The notes beneath the pieces are model-generated. The model ran no database searches, was not told the origin of the DNA, and was given only the letters and a program-made list of their open reading frames with translations. From Climacium dendroides (lineage: Eukaryota; Streptophyta; Bryopsida; Hypnales; Climaciaceae), in the NCBI GenBank assembly GCA_950106755.1, contig OX467082.1, forward strand, positions 3,968,001-4,032,000: a DNA stretch of 64,000 bases, read 5' to 3'. The position numbers and the translations under genes are program-made. Of this stretch, positions 50,105-62,936 are shown one piece after another (the stretch's first letter is position 1; every line of letters starts with the position of its first letter).

Positions 50105-53100
50105 TCAGCGTGCGTTCTGTGCTTTGATTTCTGTGTTCAACTGACCAACCATGAATCGGATGTTCTCAAGGACTGGTTTGTAATTTGTCTCCCGTTCCTT
50201 TAGGTCGACGTCTGCTTTTTACAATAAGATTCATCGACAGGTACATAATAAGGTCATCAATTGCTTACTGGCTGATTGTGGGAATGGAGCTTAGTTTTGT
50301 AAGAGGCAACTTCTGTGTAGGAAATTAATTCATTATTAACACAAAAATAGTTGAGAATCTTACCTTCTTGGAGCTTGATTCCAGATTGCTGAAGGTTGGA
50401 GAGCTTCTGTTTGAGTTCCTCGAGTTTTGCATGCGCTTCATTTCCATTAAGAATCGCTTGTATCGACTCGGCTTTGGCAACTTGCTCATTGAGCTTAGCT
50501 TGCAGGAGCCTTCTGTTTTCGTCAACAATTGACTTCTGTGCTTCCAGTTTCTGTGCTAGTCAAACCAGCAGCACCAGTTCCAACATCATTCATCTGAGTC
50601 TTTCAATTTTGTTTTACCACCAACATAGTTCGCATTGTGAACTCCTAAAATACAAATATTGGTATGCATTTTCAGCCTTGCCCCATTGGTTTCATCCAGC
50701 CCGAGGCAGTTGGCTTACAAAAACTCCACTGAAGTTACTGCAGTGGAAACCGTTGGGGACGTCCCGCTTGGCGAGGAATCCAGAGGGACCTAGCGGTGGT
50801 TTAAGATATTTTGCAGACTCAGCTGGAACATGACATGGATTCTTCTATTGCTTAGTTGAGAATGCATAGCAATTGTTTACCCAAGAGCTCCCACTATAGT
50901 TTGGGAGACAGTGGTGATAGGCACCGTGTCTGTATGGGGAATGGGACCAATTTGGTTGAAGTATCTAGTTAAAAAACTAAATGTATTGGTTGCAGGTTGA
51001 TTCATTTTGAGATCGTAATTATGGTTTCAGATCTCAACCCAACTATTTTCAACTGAACATTCCATGCGGGGTGGCTACACATTGGCAAAAATCAAGACCA
51101 AAGTAGAGCTTTCAGGAAACGAGATTCCTAACCGAGCATTTCGAATCCCATTGAATCCGCAGGTCATCAAGGTTGCCAAGTTTTGCAATCTCTGCTTTCA
51201 GAGTTGCGATCTTCCCTTCGTTGTACGCCAATTCTTTCAGATTCTTTTCCTTTGCTTCCTCTAATTGGCTCAACTCTTGCTGCCGCTCTTCCACCACTAT
51301 AATCCAGAGTCCCACAGAAATAGACTGATGTAAAGAACATAGCACCCGTAGCATTCATCAGAAATGGTCCATGACAACCCATTATGACATGCATTAAAAT
51401 TCGTAACTCCAAACTGGGCTTTGTTCTGTATAGATGCTAGATTCTGATTTTCTTCGAACAATCCCAGTTGTAACTTAAATCATTACTTGTATCTTCACTT
51501 TTATCTCATATAGTAGATTCATCTAGGGGATGATTTTAGAGTTGGGAATGGAAGAAGTCACCTATCAGAAGCTCATCAATATCGTTGGCAGACTGCTGTG
51601 ACTTGATGAAGTCATCGTCTCCTTTCATACTTGCTTGGTCCTGTGACACCCACCAAACCATCAACGTAGCATTTGTACGTCACCGTCTGGATACCCGTAA
51701 TTCCTTTGTGGAACAGCAGAAGCCCCCAAAGAATATGAGCAAATAATTACTTGGTTTGTCTCCTTCAACAATTGTACAATGCGTTCTTGAACAAGCCGAG
51801 CTGTTGCGTGGTGTTCATGCCGCATTGCATCAAAGTTATCTATGAAGGCCTGCATCTTTTTCTCCTTTTGTTGCATTTCAAGAAACTTTTCTGCCCTCCC
51901 ACCTGCCCTCATTATTCAGATAGAGCATGTTGAGAAAACAGATGTCAAGTCAAGTGTTCAACACAATTGTTTAATTGTCTCATAGGCTAATTAGAGGTAG
52001 GTTATAGGACATACTCTTTCTCCTTATTCTAAGCCCTTAGCTCAACCAGAAAATTAAGGATTTGGACGTTCTTGATAGAGTGAATCGGAACTTTAAAGTC
52101 TCCAGGCTATCTAGTTCATAGCGGTTTTGGCCATTAGAAACAGGAGCTTGAAACGGGAGGATTAGTTTAGACCTTTGAGCTCAGACAGTGATTTGTCAGC
52201 CTCAGCAATCTTTTCTTCATACTCTCTCACCTCCTCCTCCACCTGCTTAATCTTCTCCTCAGTCTTGGCTATCTCTGCATTGTCTTGCCGTATCTGCACA
52301 GAATAGAGACGTCAGAGGAAGGTCTTTAGTCCTTTAGTCTTTAAGACTAAGGTTCTTGCAATCACTATTCCACGACTATTAGAAGAAATTGATTTTGCAT
52401 TACGACGGATGTACTACGTGACAAAAGATTAAGTTGCTTACTATATGACTCTTTGACACATAGACGGTCAAATCATTGGAAACTGAATGGAAATCAAGGA
52501 CCAAATCTGCCTAATTGGAACAGGATATGATTTCTACTAGTGAAATTCGATGATGAACCTTAAGCAGCATAGCTCCTCTAGCTTCCTCTGGAGAAAGCTG
52601 TACGGTGGGTGGTTCTTCAGCTTTGAGTCTGCTTAATTCTGCTTCAGCAATCAGCAACTGCTCTGTCAACATGACCTCTCTTTTCTTCTCCAATGGCGCT
52701 GATGCAAGCTCCTACAAAAGCCTCCACTTCGTAAGCATGTAAGGAGCTCCTGGGGGTTCTACATCGTGGGAATTATAACCTTCATTTGCAAATATGACTA
52801 AACTCAGCTGTTAATTGGACCAACCTGCTCTAAGGATTGAGCAGCCATATTGACTTCTTGAAGCTCAGACTCTAATCTTTCCACTTCTGCCTTAAGCGTA
52901 GATGCATCGTTCCGGAGCTCTACATACCGAGCCTTGAGCTCAGGCGCCTGTGCAACAGACTTGAATAAGCATCAACCACGTCAGGGTGCAGAGCAGTATG
53001 AGAGAGCAGTTGGACACCCCAAAATTATCATAGTACCAGGAGTTTGATGCAATTGTATCGCTCTCTTGCTGGTCTGGTCAAAAGAAGGATACAACTCATC

Positions 53101-56100
53101 TGCTTAATGTGAGTCCTTGCATTGATTAATAACTTCAGATTTGGACAGTTCAGATTCAAGGATACAACTTGACCTGATGTCTAGTGATCTTCTCAAGCCT
53201 TCTAGCTCTCGAAGATTATCTAGTCCATCCTCGTGACCTCAAGAGAGACCATATTTGTAGAGAAAACAGTCACACATTGAATATGAAGAGTATGGTCTTG
53301 AAAAGACACTATGAAATCAAGGTTTTTTTTACGCCAATAACGGTAGTAAGGGCAAAAGAGGGAAATTTACTTCGACTTACTTTTGTTGCATGTCAGTAGA
53401 GGCCAATCACCATTTGCATAGGGCCATTCTGATCTTCTTAAATAACAATGAGCATATAATTTTGTTACAAGAAGGCCATACTTTCACGTTACTTGTCCAT
53501 TATCATCTGCCCTTACATAAGGAACTCTTAGGATCATGCAATAACAACGACGGGTATAATTTCATACTTCGTCATTAACTCGTCTCTCCATTTCAGCTTC
53601 CAAAAGTTGTATTTTCTCCTCGTCTGCTTTGTAGCTTTGTTCTTTACTGCCAAATTTCAAGCGCGCAGGGTAGGTGAGTCGGTGAGATACCAACCACGGG
53701 TTTGGAAATTTGCAAGCATACTGATCAGCACAAGAAATCACCCCGCCACTCAGACAAACACATATAGGCATTCAACTATAGTGCTTTTAAAGCCTGAGAC
53801 CAAGACACTTCCTTCATTTCTTGGTTCTTGAGCCGGCCACTCACCGGATACGCTCGCTAATCAACCGATCAACTTTCTCCTTCTCGGTCTCGTTTTTCTC
53901 CTTGGCCACCCTTAGTTGCTCCTTGAGCTCTTCCAATTCAACCCCTGTTGCCACCTGATCATCAGCAGGACACTTATCATTGAAACACACCTCTTGGAAG
54001 TAAGCGATATCTTTGTGATCACTTTCCTTCTCTTTTTGATTTCCTTTACCAACATTGACTTGCTAAATACAATTGGTAGACTTCCATCAATAATACATAA
54101 AAAAAAGAAATTTTGGTGTATCCACAGGTACTGTCTTCAAGAATATTATGTGGATAGTCATGCAGCTGCATGTCTCTTTGCAGTGGAGATGTTAGGGGAT
54201 GCACTTTACCAGCTAAGAAATAAGGTAGTTGCAAATCCCATTCTACTATTGACATCTGCAAAGCCCACACACCCGTGCTTAACCAGTGAAACAGTAACCT
54301 TCTCCATGACCGCATTGTAGTCCCCAAGTTGTACTTTCAACGCCACAACCTCCTCATTCAGAGCCTTAAATCTGCGGTCTTCCACAGCACAAATTGATTA
54401 CCTTAACATACTACACTAAACCCTCTAATGACACTCTGAAATTGCACATTCCACAAAATTCACTCTCGAATTCTGTCATGTTCTGTACGCATCTTATTCA
54501 ACAACTTTCAGTCAAGTTGCAAATACATAAGTACAAATTTAGAAGACCATTTATCCTTCCAAGACAGTTGCCATGAATTCCGTTGTCAATCCTCAAATGG
54601 TTAAAAGTGATTGTTTCCAAATTTTCAGGAATTGAAATGAATCAGTTAAGAAGCTTCAATAAAGGTAACAAATAACCAATACAAAGACTATTTTTGAATG
54701 AGAAAAATATTTTTTGAAAGTTATGATGATTAGCGACTGTTAGCTTCCGAAATGGACTTTCTATTTTCAGATTTGAATTAAAGTGTCTTGAAGACTTGTT
54801 ACTTCTTCTCCAGAAGAACATTGGCAGGCTCTCGTTTCTGCAGCTTCTCAATCTCCTCGTTCATGACATCGATTTCCGCCTGGAGCTCCTGCTTTCGGAT
54901 CCTGATTTTGGATAAGTAGTAAGTCTTGTCCTGCACCTGGCGACCTGGCCCTGGACACGCGGTGCATGGAAAGAATATCAGGCGACCTTCTAGACCTCAA
55001 TGCTGCTGGAATAGGTAAGTAGTGACATGCAGGAGAGAGGGGGTAAAACACCTTGGCAGTTGGACCGCGACGTCATCAGGCCTTGTTGTGTGAGCGGCCT
55101 GCTCTCCACCTTCACTTCTGAGTTCACCCCAAGCGATCCACCTACAAACAACGTGTACAGCAAGAATCCATCAATGGCAGCAACGCTCAATGAACACTAG
55201 TGAGCGGCTCTACCTTGAGATTACTTTGAAACCAGGAACGCTTTGGCACTGCAGATAACGCGTGGTATGGCAGCAGTTGAGTGCGTGTACTGAGAGCTGC
55301 TGTACCATGCATTGTCCATGGTGCCAGGTCGTTACTGTGTTTTTAGAGAAATTTGTCCCTCAGTCTTCACAAGATTTATTATAATCTACAGAACTGTTTA
55401 ATTTGTGCCCATGACATGCAGGATAAGCAGCTAGAACAAGGTGCTTTACGTAACACGGCCAGTAGCCAGTAGCCCTAGTAAAGTCGCAGGTGTTTTTTTC
55501 CTTTAGCAAACTACATGCAGGAAATGGTACATGAGACAATCTCTAACTAGTACACGCTAGTGGTCCGACACATCGTAGCCGGCCTTCCTCGCGGATGAAG
55601 TTGTAGCTTCCGGTGCATGCAATATGCTACGCTTTATAGCACATTGACATGACTGTTCTACTGCCGTTCTACTGTACGGTGAGCAACATGACTTCCAAAA
55701 TGGCTCGACACTCCTGCGACGCGCCATTACCCCAATTCCACACCGTAGAGCCACCATGTCAACGTGCTAAACATTACATGATTTGTGCGAAATAACAGCC
55801 AAAAAAATTGGCATGCAATGTGTCCCATCAAGCATAATCAATTGTCATAAAAGTTCCCACTACAGGATGGGATTCCTATAAGCAAGCCAACTCAGAGTAG
55901 ACCAATTTTTTTTTCACAATTTTTTACGTTTTGCAGCCCTAAAAATATCAACTGTTCCCTGCCCTTGTAATCAACCCGTAGAAATGCAGCACTCTTTCCC
56001 CAAGGACAACAACAGAAAAAAGGACCCTGTGATAGGAAACCCTAAATTGCCGATCTCGAGAGAAAGCAAAATCATGGTCCCACACTCAATACTAAATTTC

Positions 56101-56532
56101 AGATCAGCAATAAAACATGAGTCTCCCTTCGTTAGAAGATATGAAAATACCACATGAGTCTCTCTTTGTTAGAAGATCTGTAATTTAAGTGGCACTCGTA
56201 ATGTCTTCTCGGAGTCATTCGTGGGACCTTAAATGAACAGACTCTTGATGTATGCCAGTCACAAGAGTTAATCTCTCTCTACCACAAGAGATTCTCTGTC
56301 TCGTAGACGATGGGAGATTACCCGGAGTTCCAGGTCGCATGCTGCGAATGCTGCGGGACGTCGAGGGCCGAACAGAGCCGTGAACGGAGGGAGGCCGTCC
56401 CGCGTAGCTGAACGAGCTCATCTGCCGCACATGCTGCCCGTGCGCGCTCCTCGCGGGCGGCGAGTCTCCTCCCTGCGATGAAGGCATCGACGAGTCGACT
56501 ATGGAGCTCATGGACCTGCGGCTGAAATCCAT
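50105..56532 (-). CDS. IFT74: Intraflagellar transport protein 74 (IFT-B subunit)
   Basis: Fourteen exons on the minus strand: 56532-56322, 55141-55052, 54944-54803, 54371-54299, 53954-53845, 53646-53568, 52947-52825, 52711-52559, 52293-52173, 51902-51751, 51640-51562, 51296-51133, 50550-50364 and 50211-50105. They total 1791 nt and 596 residues, close to the ~600 of animal IFT74. The first ~75 residues are Ser/Arg/Pro-rich and basic, like the tubulin-binding tail of IFT74. VKVESRPLTQQGL (80-92) and QDKTYYL (105-111) are family signatures. The rest is continuous coiled coil and includes FLEMQQKEKKMQAFIDNF and the C-terminal ETNYKPVLENI. IFT74 pairs with IFT81 and is needed to assemble motile cilia. 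Weakest points are the exon 12 end and exon 13 start (about nine residues uncertain) and the exon 10 acceptor, where 51890 is also in phase. Confidence 0.92.
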
Positions 56533-57940
56533 GACACTTCTCGATCTCTAAAAACAAAAAAACAAACCCCTAAATCGATCTCCTCTCGATCAGTCACGCG
56601 CTTCCTGCTCTCAACCTACCTCTCGATCATTCAGCTCACAATTTCATTCTCTCTTGTGTCGATCATGATGCCAACGCCATCCAGTCCTTTCCAATCGCGT
56701 CATTTGTCTCTGGGTTTGTTTCCAACTGAATTGCAACCTTTGTCCATTGTTGCAAGCGAAAACAAAAATTTGCATCGGAGATGACACTCATGCATGTTGT
56801 ACAGTTGTTTTCATGATGCTCATCGACAGTTATAAGTTTGCTTGCGTCTGAATTATCATCTCCTTCAGTTCGTTCCAGATGGGTGATTACATCCATTCAA
56901 ATGGTATGAGAATTTGCAAAATATTCTAATCTTTTCCTCCAAGTTGCAACTCTATCATAGAATGTTCTGAACAATCCTATTCGGCAGCTTAAAGAGAGCA
57001 TACATCTGATGGGTGGATCAGTGATTTTAAAATTTGCAAATTCATAGGTTTCAAGATTTAATTTATGATTTCAAAGAATTTCACGTCATTGATAATATTG
57101 TAGTACCCAAAACCTTACTGCTCAAATAACATTGACCCTATGTCCATGCAAAACATGTAGAAATTGGTCATAAAATTTCATGATTGTTTGTACTATTGAA
57201 CCCTAACCACAATATTATCAACTAAACTTTTACTTTTACTTTAGAGTGTCGATTTTTGTTGTGTCTTGTATCTTGGCTAATATGAAGTGATTTGTGGATT
57301 AAACAAAGTTGCACAACTTATTATTATTTTACCTAGACATGATTCTAGGCATGATTTATTGCAATCTAATCACATTGGTTTTTCCCTACATTCATTTGAG
57401 GTTTTGATCTCATCATTGCAACTTTGAACTACAAAATTTAAGAGGGCTACAAGTTTTTGGGATTTCAAATGGTATTAAATAAACTTTAAATCCTTTAGGT
57501 GGCGTAAAGTTAGAATCCTTTCAGAAGCCTCAATGTGACTTAGTTGCATCCAACTACATTCAACTACATACCCAAAAATTACAAGTTGAATGGAAATTGA
57601 AATGTAATTAAGAAAAAGAAATGAAAGGAAGGCCAAATGAAGGGTGGTTACTTTGATAACTAATAGGCTAATTCTCATACCTCACATAAAATTCATTTCT
57701 CAAATATATTGATGTTATCTTTTTATTGCATCAATTATTTACACTTTTTTTTTATACAACATTCATTCTATTGATGAATATGTCTTACTAATTACTTGGT
57801 TAATTATGTTAAGTTAGCTAAGATTAAATAATAATGTCTAGGTGCCATTGCACACCATTGCATTAATTGATAAATAAAAAATAGCTAGGTTAATTCTAGA
57901 ATACACTTCATATAATCTAGAATGCTAAATAATTAGTGAT
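56533..57940. other. Intergenic region between SCPL 3' end and IFT74 start
   Basis: The first few hundred bases upstream of the IFT74 ATG are of moderate GC and likely hold its promoter. Further left-to-right the text becomes AT-rich with stops in all frames. The 77-codon minus frame at 56663-56896 resembles nothing known. Confidence 0.5.
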
Positions 57941-60900
57941 TTAAATTATATCAATTTGAACAAGTGAATTAACATGTGAATTGCATTGATCTTGCTCCAA
58001 GTTGACAATTCCAAGATCACTCCCATGATTTAGTGAACTAGTCATCCATCTTTCTATCATATCTTGAGCAAACAATGGTTGATCTGTTGGCACCTAAGAG
58101 AGACATAAATTGCCAACATCAAGAACGATCTAATGGAATGTTGCTTCACCCACAAAAAGCATGCCCATAACTTCACAAAATTTTGATATATTGCTTGAAA
58201 ACTTTAGATAATCTGTGGCTCTTGGTGTGGGATCTCAAACAAATGTAATTTTAATTACAACGTGAATGCCAACCAAGTTACTATTTTGAGAAGATAATAT
58301 TGAGAAAGAGAACTCCGTTCATTTTGATTTGAACTTCAATGGGTTGAGAAGACTCTTGTATTAGTGATCAAAGTTCCAAGTCGGCCATTTTTTTGGACTG
58401 AGAGACAATATTGAGGCAACTCTTGAATACTATAGTATTGTCTAGAGTTCATAATTGCTTCTCAATAGAGATTGGTATGCATTTGGTACAAGTAGAACCT
58501 CTCTAAAAGCAATAGGTCTAGGACTAATTTGACACATTACATTAGAAAGGTTATTACATTAGGGAGGGACATTTGCAGTCATGATGTTTGTATGTGGCTC
58601 AAGTCGGGACTGACAATCAATATTTCCTAATAGAGAGCATTATGGGACATAATGCTAAGTATAATAGTTCAAGAGACGTTCATATCTGTACTTTTTGCAA
58701 ATCTAAGAGTGTAGAAAGAGAGGTTGCGTTATGAGATATAATGCTTTTCTAACCATCCAATGGAATGGTGACAAATCTGCCTTGAAAACCGGACTTGGCA
58801 TTATGATACACCTTGATTAGAGGATTGTCCAGTCATGACGTACAGTCAGTGGGGGTGTAAAGTTGAGTTTTCATGTACCTGATGGCCAGCTCCTTGCACC
58901 ACCACATGAGAAAGGTTTTTCCAGCGGCGCCAATAACCAGCAAGTCTCCGATTGACTCTCCAAACCTCCCGCTCGGAATCCCAGAAGCTCTTGATCTGGT
59001 CCCAGTCGATGGATCGCATCCATGCCTCATTGCACGCAGGACCATCCCTGGCATCGTACAGTCCTTGGTACAGCAACACAGGAAAGCCGGCTCTCAACAC
59101 AGCCTCCACCATCCACTTGGTGCTCTTCATGGTATCCTACATTTGTGCCGAGCATAGCATTATCAGTTATCACACCACGCACGGCAGACCAGCAGAACAT
59201 TCTTGAATGGGAAGCCATGGAGCCCCGTGCTACAGTTTCACTGTAACAAGAATATAGTTGTGTTACAGTGGTCTGTCGGAACTCTCTAATTTGCTCAACT
59301 GAGTCTAGTTTTATTTTCACAGATGATTTCACAATTAAAAATGATAAGAAACGCTGACAGTTGATTTGAGATGATTGGGGAAGTATACATAATTTTGCCA
59401 GCACATTTAATACATGAACAGTGACACAGAAGTTTATGGGTAGGAGATAGAGAACTCACTGCAGCCATCGCCTTCTTCACCGTATTGCGGTTGCTCACCC
59501 ACGCCGAGGATCTTTTCTCCACTTTCAGAGCAGCTCTTGTAGATACACTGTTCAGAAACGGGGCCAAAAACTCCACACCATCCTTCAGAGGTGCCACCAA
59601 GTACACATCATAAGATTACAAACATCGTACATAAAGCACAATCTACTTGAAATCACCTCAAACACATAGCCACGAGGAAACTCATGTGCGCATGTGAGTT
59701 ACGATGAAGCAGAAACTGTAAGGCTTGAGACTAATTCTCACACAGAAACCTGCCTGGTTCAATGATTCTCGTCCAGAAACAAAGTAACTATAGATAGTTT
59801 CATGGATGCACTGGAAATATTACTGACCTCCCGGTGATGGTATCTGCAACTGCGACGAATGTCAAGCAAGGTCGCCACGCCACTCGCTTTATAAATGTAC
59901 ATGACCAATTCGAGATTCTTCAGATTTGCTTCCAACCATTGTCCTCTACGATCCATTAGGGAAGAAAATCAGGCAAACAAGGCCCGTCTAACAAGAAAAT
60001 CCAGGGATATTGGATATGTGGGGTGTTGTACAAAAACCAAACAATTCCAAGGGAAAGCACTGGGTCCAACATTGATATCAATTTGACCCACCACATTCTC
60101 AGAGTAGATCTAAATTTTATGTCAAGCTATCTCCATTTGCACGTTATATATATAAATATACCCTCTTCTCTAGTCACCGTTATAGTTTATAAAATACTCC
60201 ATGGCTACTTCGTTAAAACGTTACATACCTCCTCGGATAAGAATGTAGTAACGAGACCTCTAATGGAGAATGCACGGCACCCCATGGGGAATAGACCAGG
60301 ACCTATTGGTATGTGCCCTGCTGCCTTGTCTTTCATCGACAAGCATACAGGACTACTTGTTTACTCTTGTTCTAAGGACCTTTTGCACTTCAATTTATCT
60401 ACAGAATGCGAGACAGAACTCTTGTTCTAAGGTCCTAATGCGAGACAGAAGTAATTCACATTCCGCACACAAGTCAAAACACTTCTGGGAAAAAGCAAGG
60501 AGAAAGTGACTATACGGTATGCAAGCACAGAGCAAGAAGTGCAATGAAAGTGCAACCAAAGTCTCACTGATCAATAAGTGCAACCAACTCGCGAGATAGT
60601 TCCCGCACTGCAACACTCTGCGTCTCATCGATCAAGCCCAAGTAAAACGCAATGTCGGCAGATTGCGCAATCTGCAACACATGCAGCCCATGATGTCAGC
60701 AAAAGAAAGATCAACATAACAGCAATCAACCGTGCATAGAATGAAGGTTTGCAACAGACTCATAGGGGATTGCATTTGAGGTAGAACAAGTGGTGCTTAG
60801 AACAACACGGTATTAATGACATTATCATAGAATGTTGTTCCAATGCATTTATTTCGTGCCTACAACATGGTTTTAACGTCATTGGAACCCTGTTCTGTAG

Positions 60901-62936
60901 AGGTGGAAACCAAACATTGCATATAGAGAGCATGGTTTTATCTCATAATCTTGTCCTTCTTTAGGGTTATGCAGTCCGTTTCGGGTGTCGTTCTAAGTTG
61001 CTGTCCCCACTTGTGCAAGCGATGAGAGGGTGGACCTGAATACGAGGATCCGTGAGACCATTGCCAATGGCCATGCCTGCGAACTGCGCAAACTTGTCTA
61101 GCTTGGAGGAGTTGTGAGACAGCATGTAATATGCCAGCGCTGGGACATACTTTCCGGCGTAGCTCTCTCCAGCCAAGAAAATGGGGCGTCTCCGAAACTC
61201 CGGATTCTGTAACAGCCAGCTCTGCAATGCGTAGAACAAATGCGCCGCCACTGTGTACTCGTCACTCGGAATCTCCGCCGAGTGCGCCGCAATGCTAAAG
61301 CCCACGCCGATGGGTTGGTCGATGAACAGCAACCCGCTCCTGCATCCCCCGCCCACCTTCAGCAAGTTGTAACAAGCATGCAGTACAACAACTGTGTGAC
61401 AAATGCTCTAATTCTTTTGTTCTGTAAACAGGGTAAGCAACTCATTCTCTTTCAGGTGGTTTCACAAGGTTTCCAATAAAATTAGTCTATTCCAAGTACT
61501 TTTAGTCACATTTACAATAACCTCAGAAATTCCATGGATTCCGTGTTTACCATAAGAGGCAAAATCACACACAACTGAGATTCATGAGCACAGCGCTTTA
61601 CATGTTGTAAGAAACAGAAGACTTAACAAATGACAAATGCTGTGATTTCCTTGCTTCTTGACATAGGATAAGCAACTCTTCAGACAAGTGGCTTCACCAT
61701 TTAAGGCTACTGAGACCCAGACTCCGGTCCTCACGCTCACTACCTCACAATGCCCAACAGCCTTACAACGATGAAGGAGCTCGCAAAAAACAATGTCTAT
61801 TCTACAATGAAAAAGTATCCTCTGTATCATAGGGAGGCCTGTGTGTGATCACTGTGACTATGATGCGAGCTGTGGAAGAATGGGAGAGACGGATGTTGCC
61901 TGCGATTCCAGGCGCCTTCATTGGGAGTGAGTTTGAGCTTTTCGTTCACTTTCCACGGCCCTAGCTCGTAGAAGCAGCCGATGAGACTGGAGCAGCCGGG
62001 GCCGCCGTTGAGCCACAGCACGACGGGCGTGTCAGTCAGCCTGCGGACATTGTTGGTGGCTTCGTAGAACACGTAGAAGAGCCGCGACTTGCTTTCGGCG
62101 CTGATGGGCAGGTACCCGGAGCTCGTGGGGATCGCCTCGTCTGGGAAGTCGGCATTAATCTCGGGCCTTGCAACCTCGGCCTCTTCCGCACCATTCTCTG
62201 AACCCTGGAAAGCGCAGCACGGCTAAGATTTTCAAGGAGATTTCAAAGATAAACGCATAATATACTCTTAGGGACCTGACTTTGACTCCTGAATTGACTC
62301 CTGATACCAACAGCAACTCGAACCTTCCAATCAATCAATAGGTTGGCATCCGAATAGCAAGCATTGGGTGTAAGAGATCATGACTTGGGCGATGGCTACT
62401 CATCTTTGAATGAAAATCAGAGGTTGTCTACTGTCTCTTCAATAATGAAATACATGACCTCCCTGAAAGCGTTTGAATGATCAATTATCCGACACATCGA
62501 GTGAGAAAACAATTTGGTTATTTTCAAGAGAGTTGGTTTTCATAGCACCAAAAGTGATCACTCCAGTGAGCTCCATTGATTAATCTCCGAATGAAAGCAC
62601 TCTCATTAAAAATGGTTAAAATGGAAATGGTTGTGAAGGCTTGACATGTGGAGTGCTCACGGTGTGGGAGAGAGCCTGTGGTGAGAGAGATGGTGATTTT
62701 GGGTGCAGCTTCTTAGAGGCAGTTTTGAAGACGCTGATTTGGTGCTCCTGCTGGCCATGACTGGCCGGACACTTCCAGTTGTGAGGCACTTTGATGCCTG
62801 TGAGAGCTCCCATTGGGACCACCGAACTCCCACTAGTCGGGTAACTGCCATTCTGGAGGTTGCCCCTCAGGCGCAATTGCAGACTCTTCATCGATTCGGT
62901 TCTTCCAATTGCCTGTTGAAGTGAATTACAATCCAT
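57941..62936 (-). CDS. Serine carboxypeptidase-like protein, SCPL50 type
   Basis: Eight exons on the minus strand: 62936-62661, 62204-61900, 61339-61036, 60671-60568, 59945-59828, 59582-59460, 59136-58879 and 58093-57941. They join to 1641 nt, 546 residues, of the S10 peptidase family. Seen in order are VVLWLNGGPGCSSLIG (oxyanion region), LLFIDQPIGVGFS, GESYAGKYVPA with the nucleophile S253, IGNGLTDPRIQ, LYQGLYDARDG with D438, and GAGH with H495, then VPTDQPLFAQDMIERW in the last exon. The triad is therefore complete, and the protein should be an active secretory or vacuolar carboxypeptidase or acyltransferase. Similarity is greatest to the SCPL50/51 branch. Intron 2 uses a GC donor (cgcag|gcaac). 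The first exon is doubtful because it encodes no clear signal peptide. An alternative first exon at 63695-63597 (MPTSSSSAFARSAVVIS...) is also in phase with exon 2. Confidence 0.9.

Noticed and set aside
58846..58878. Stop codon at 58846 as the end of the SCPL gene
   Set aside because: It lies after a good donor at 58878. The missing conserved C-terminus is found in frame at 58093-57941.
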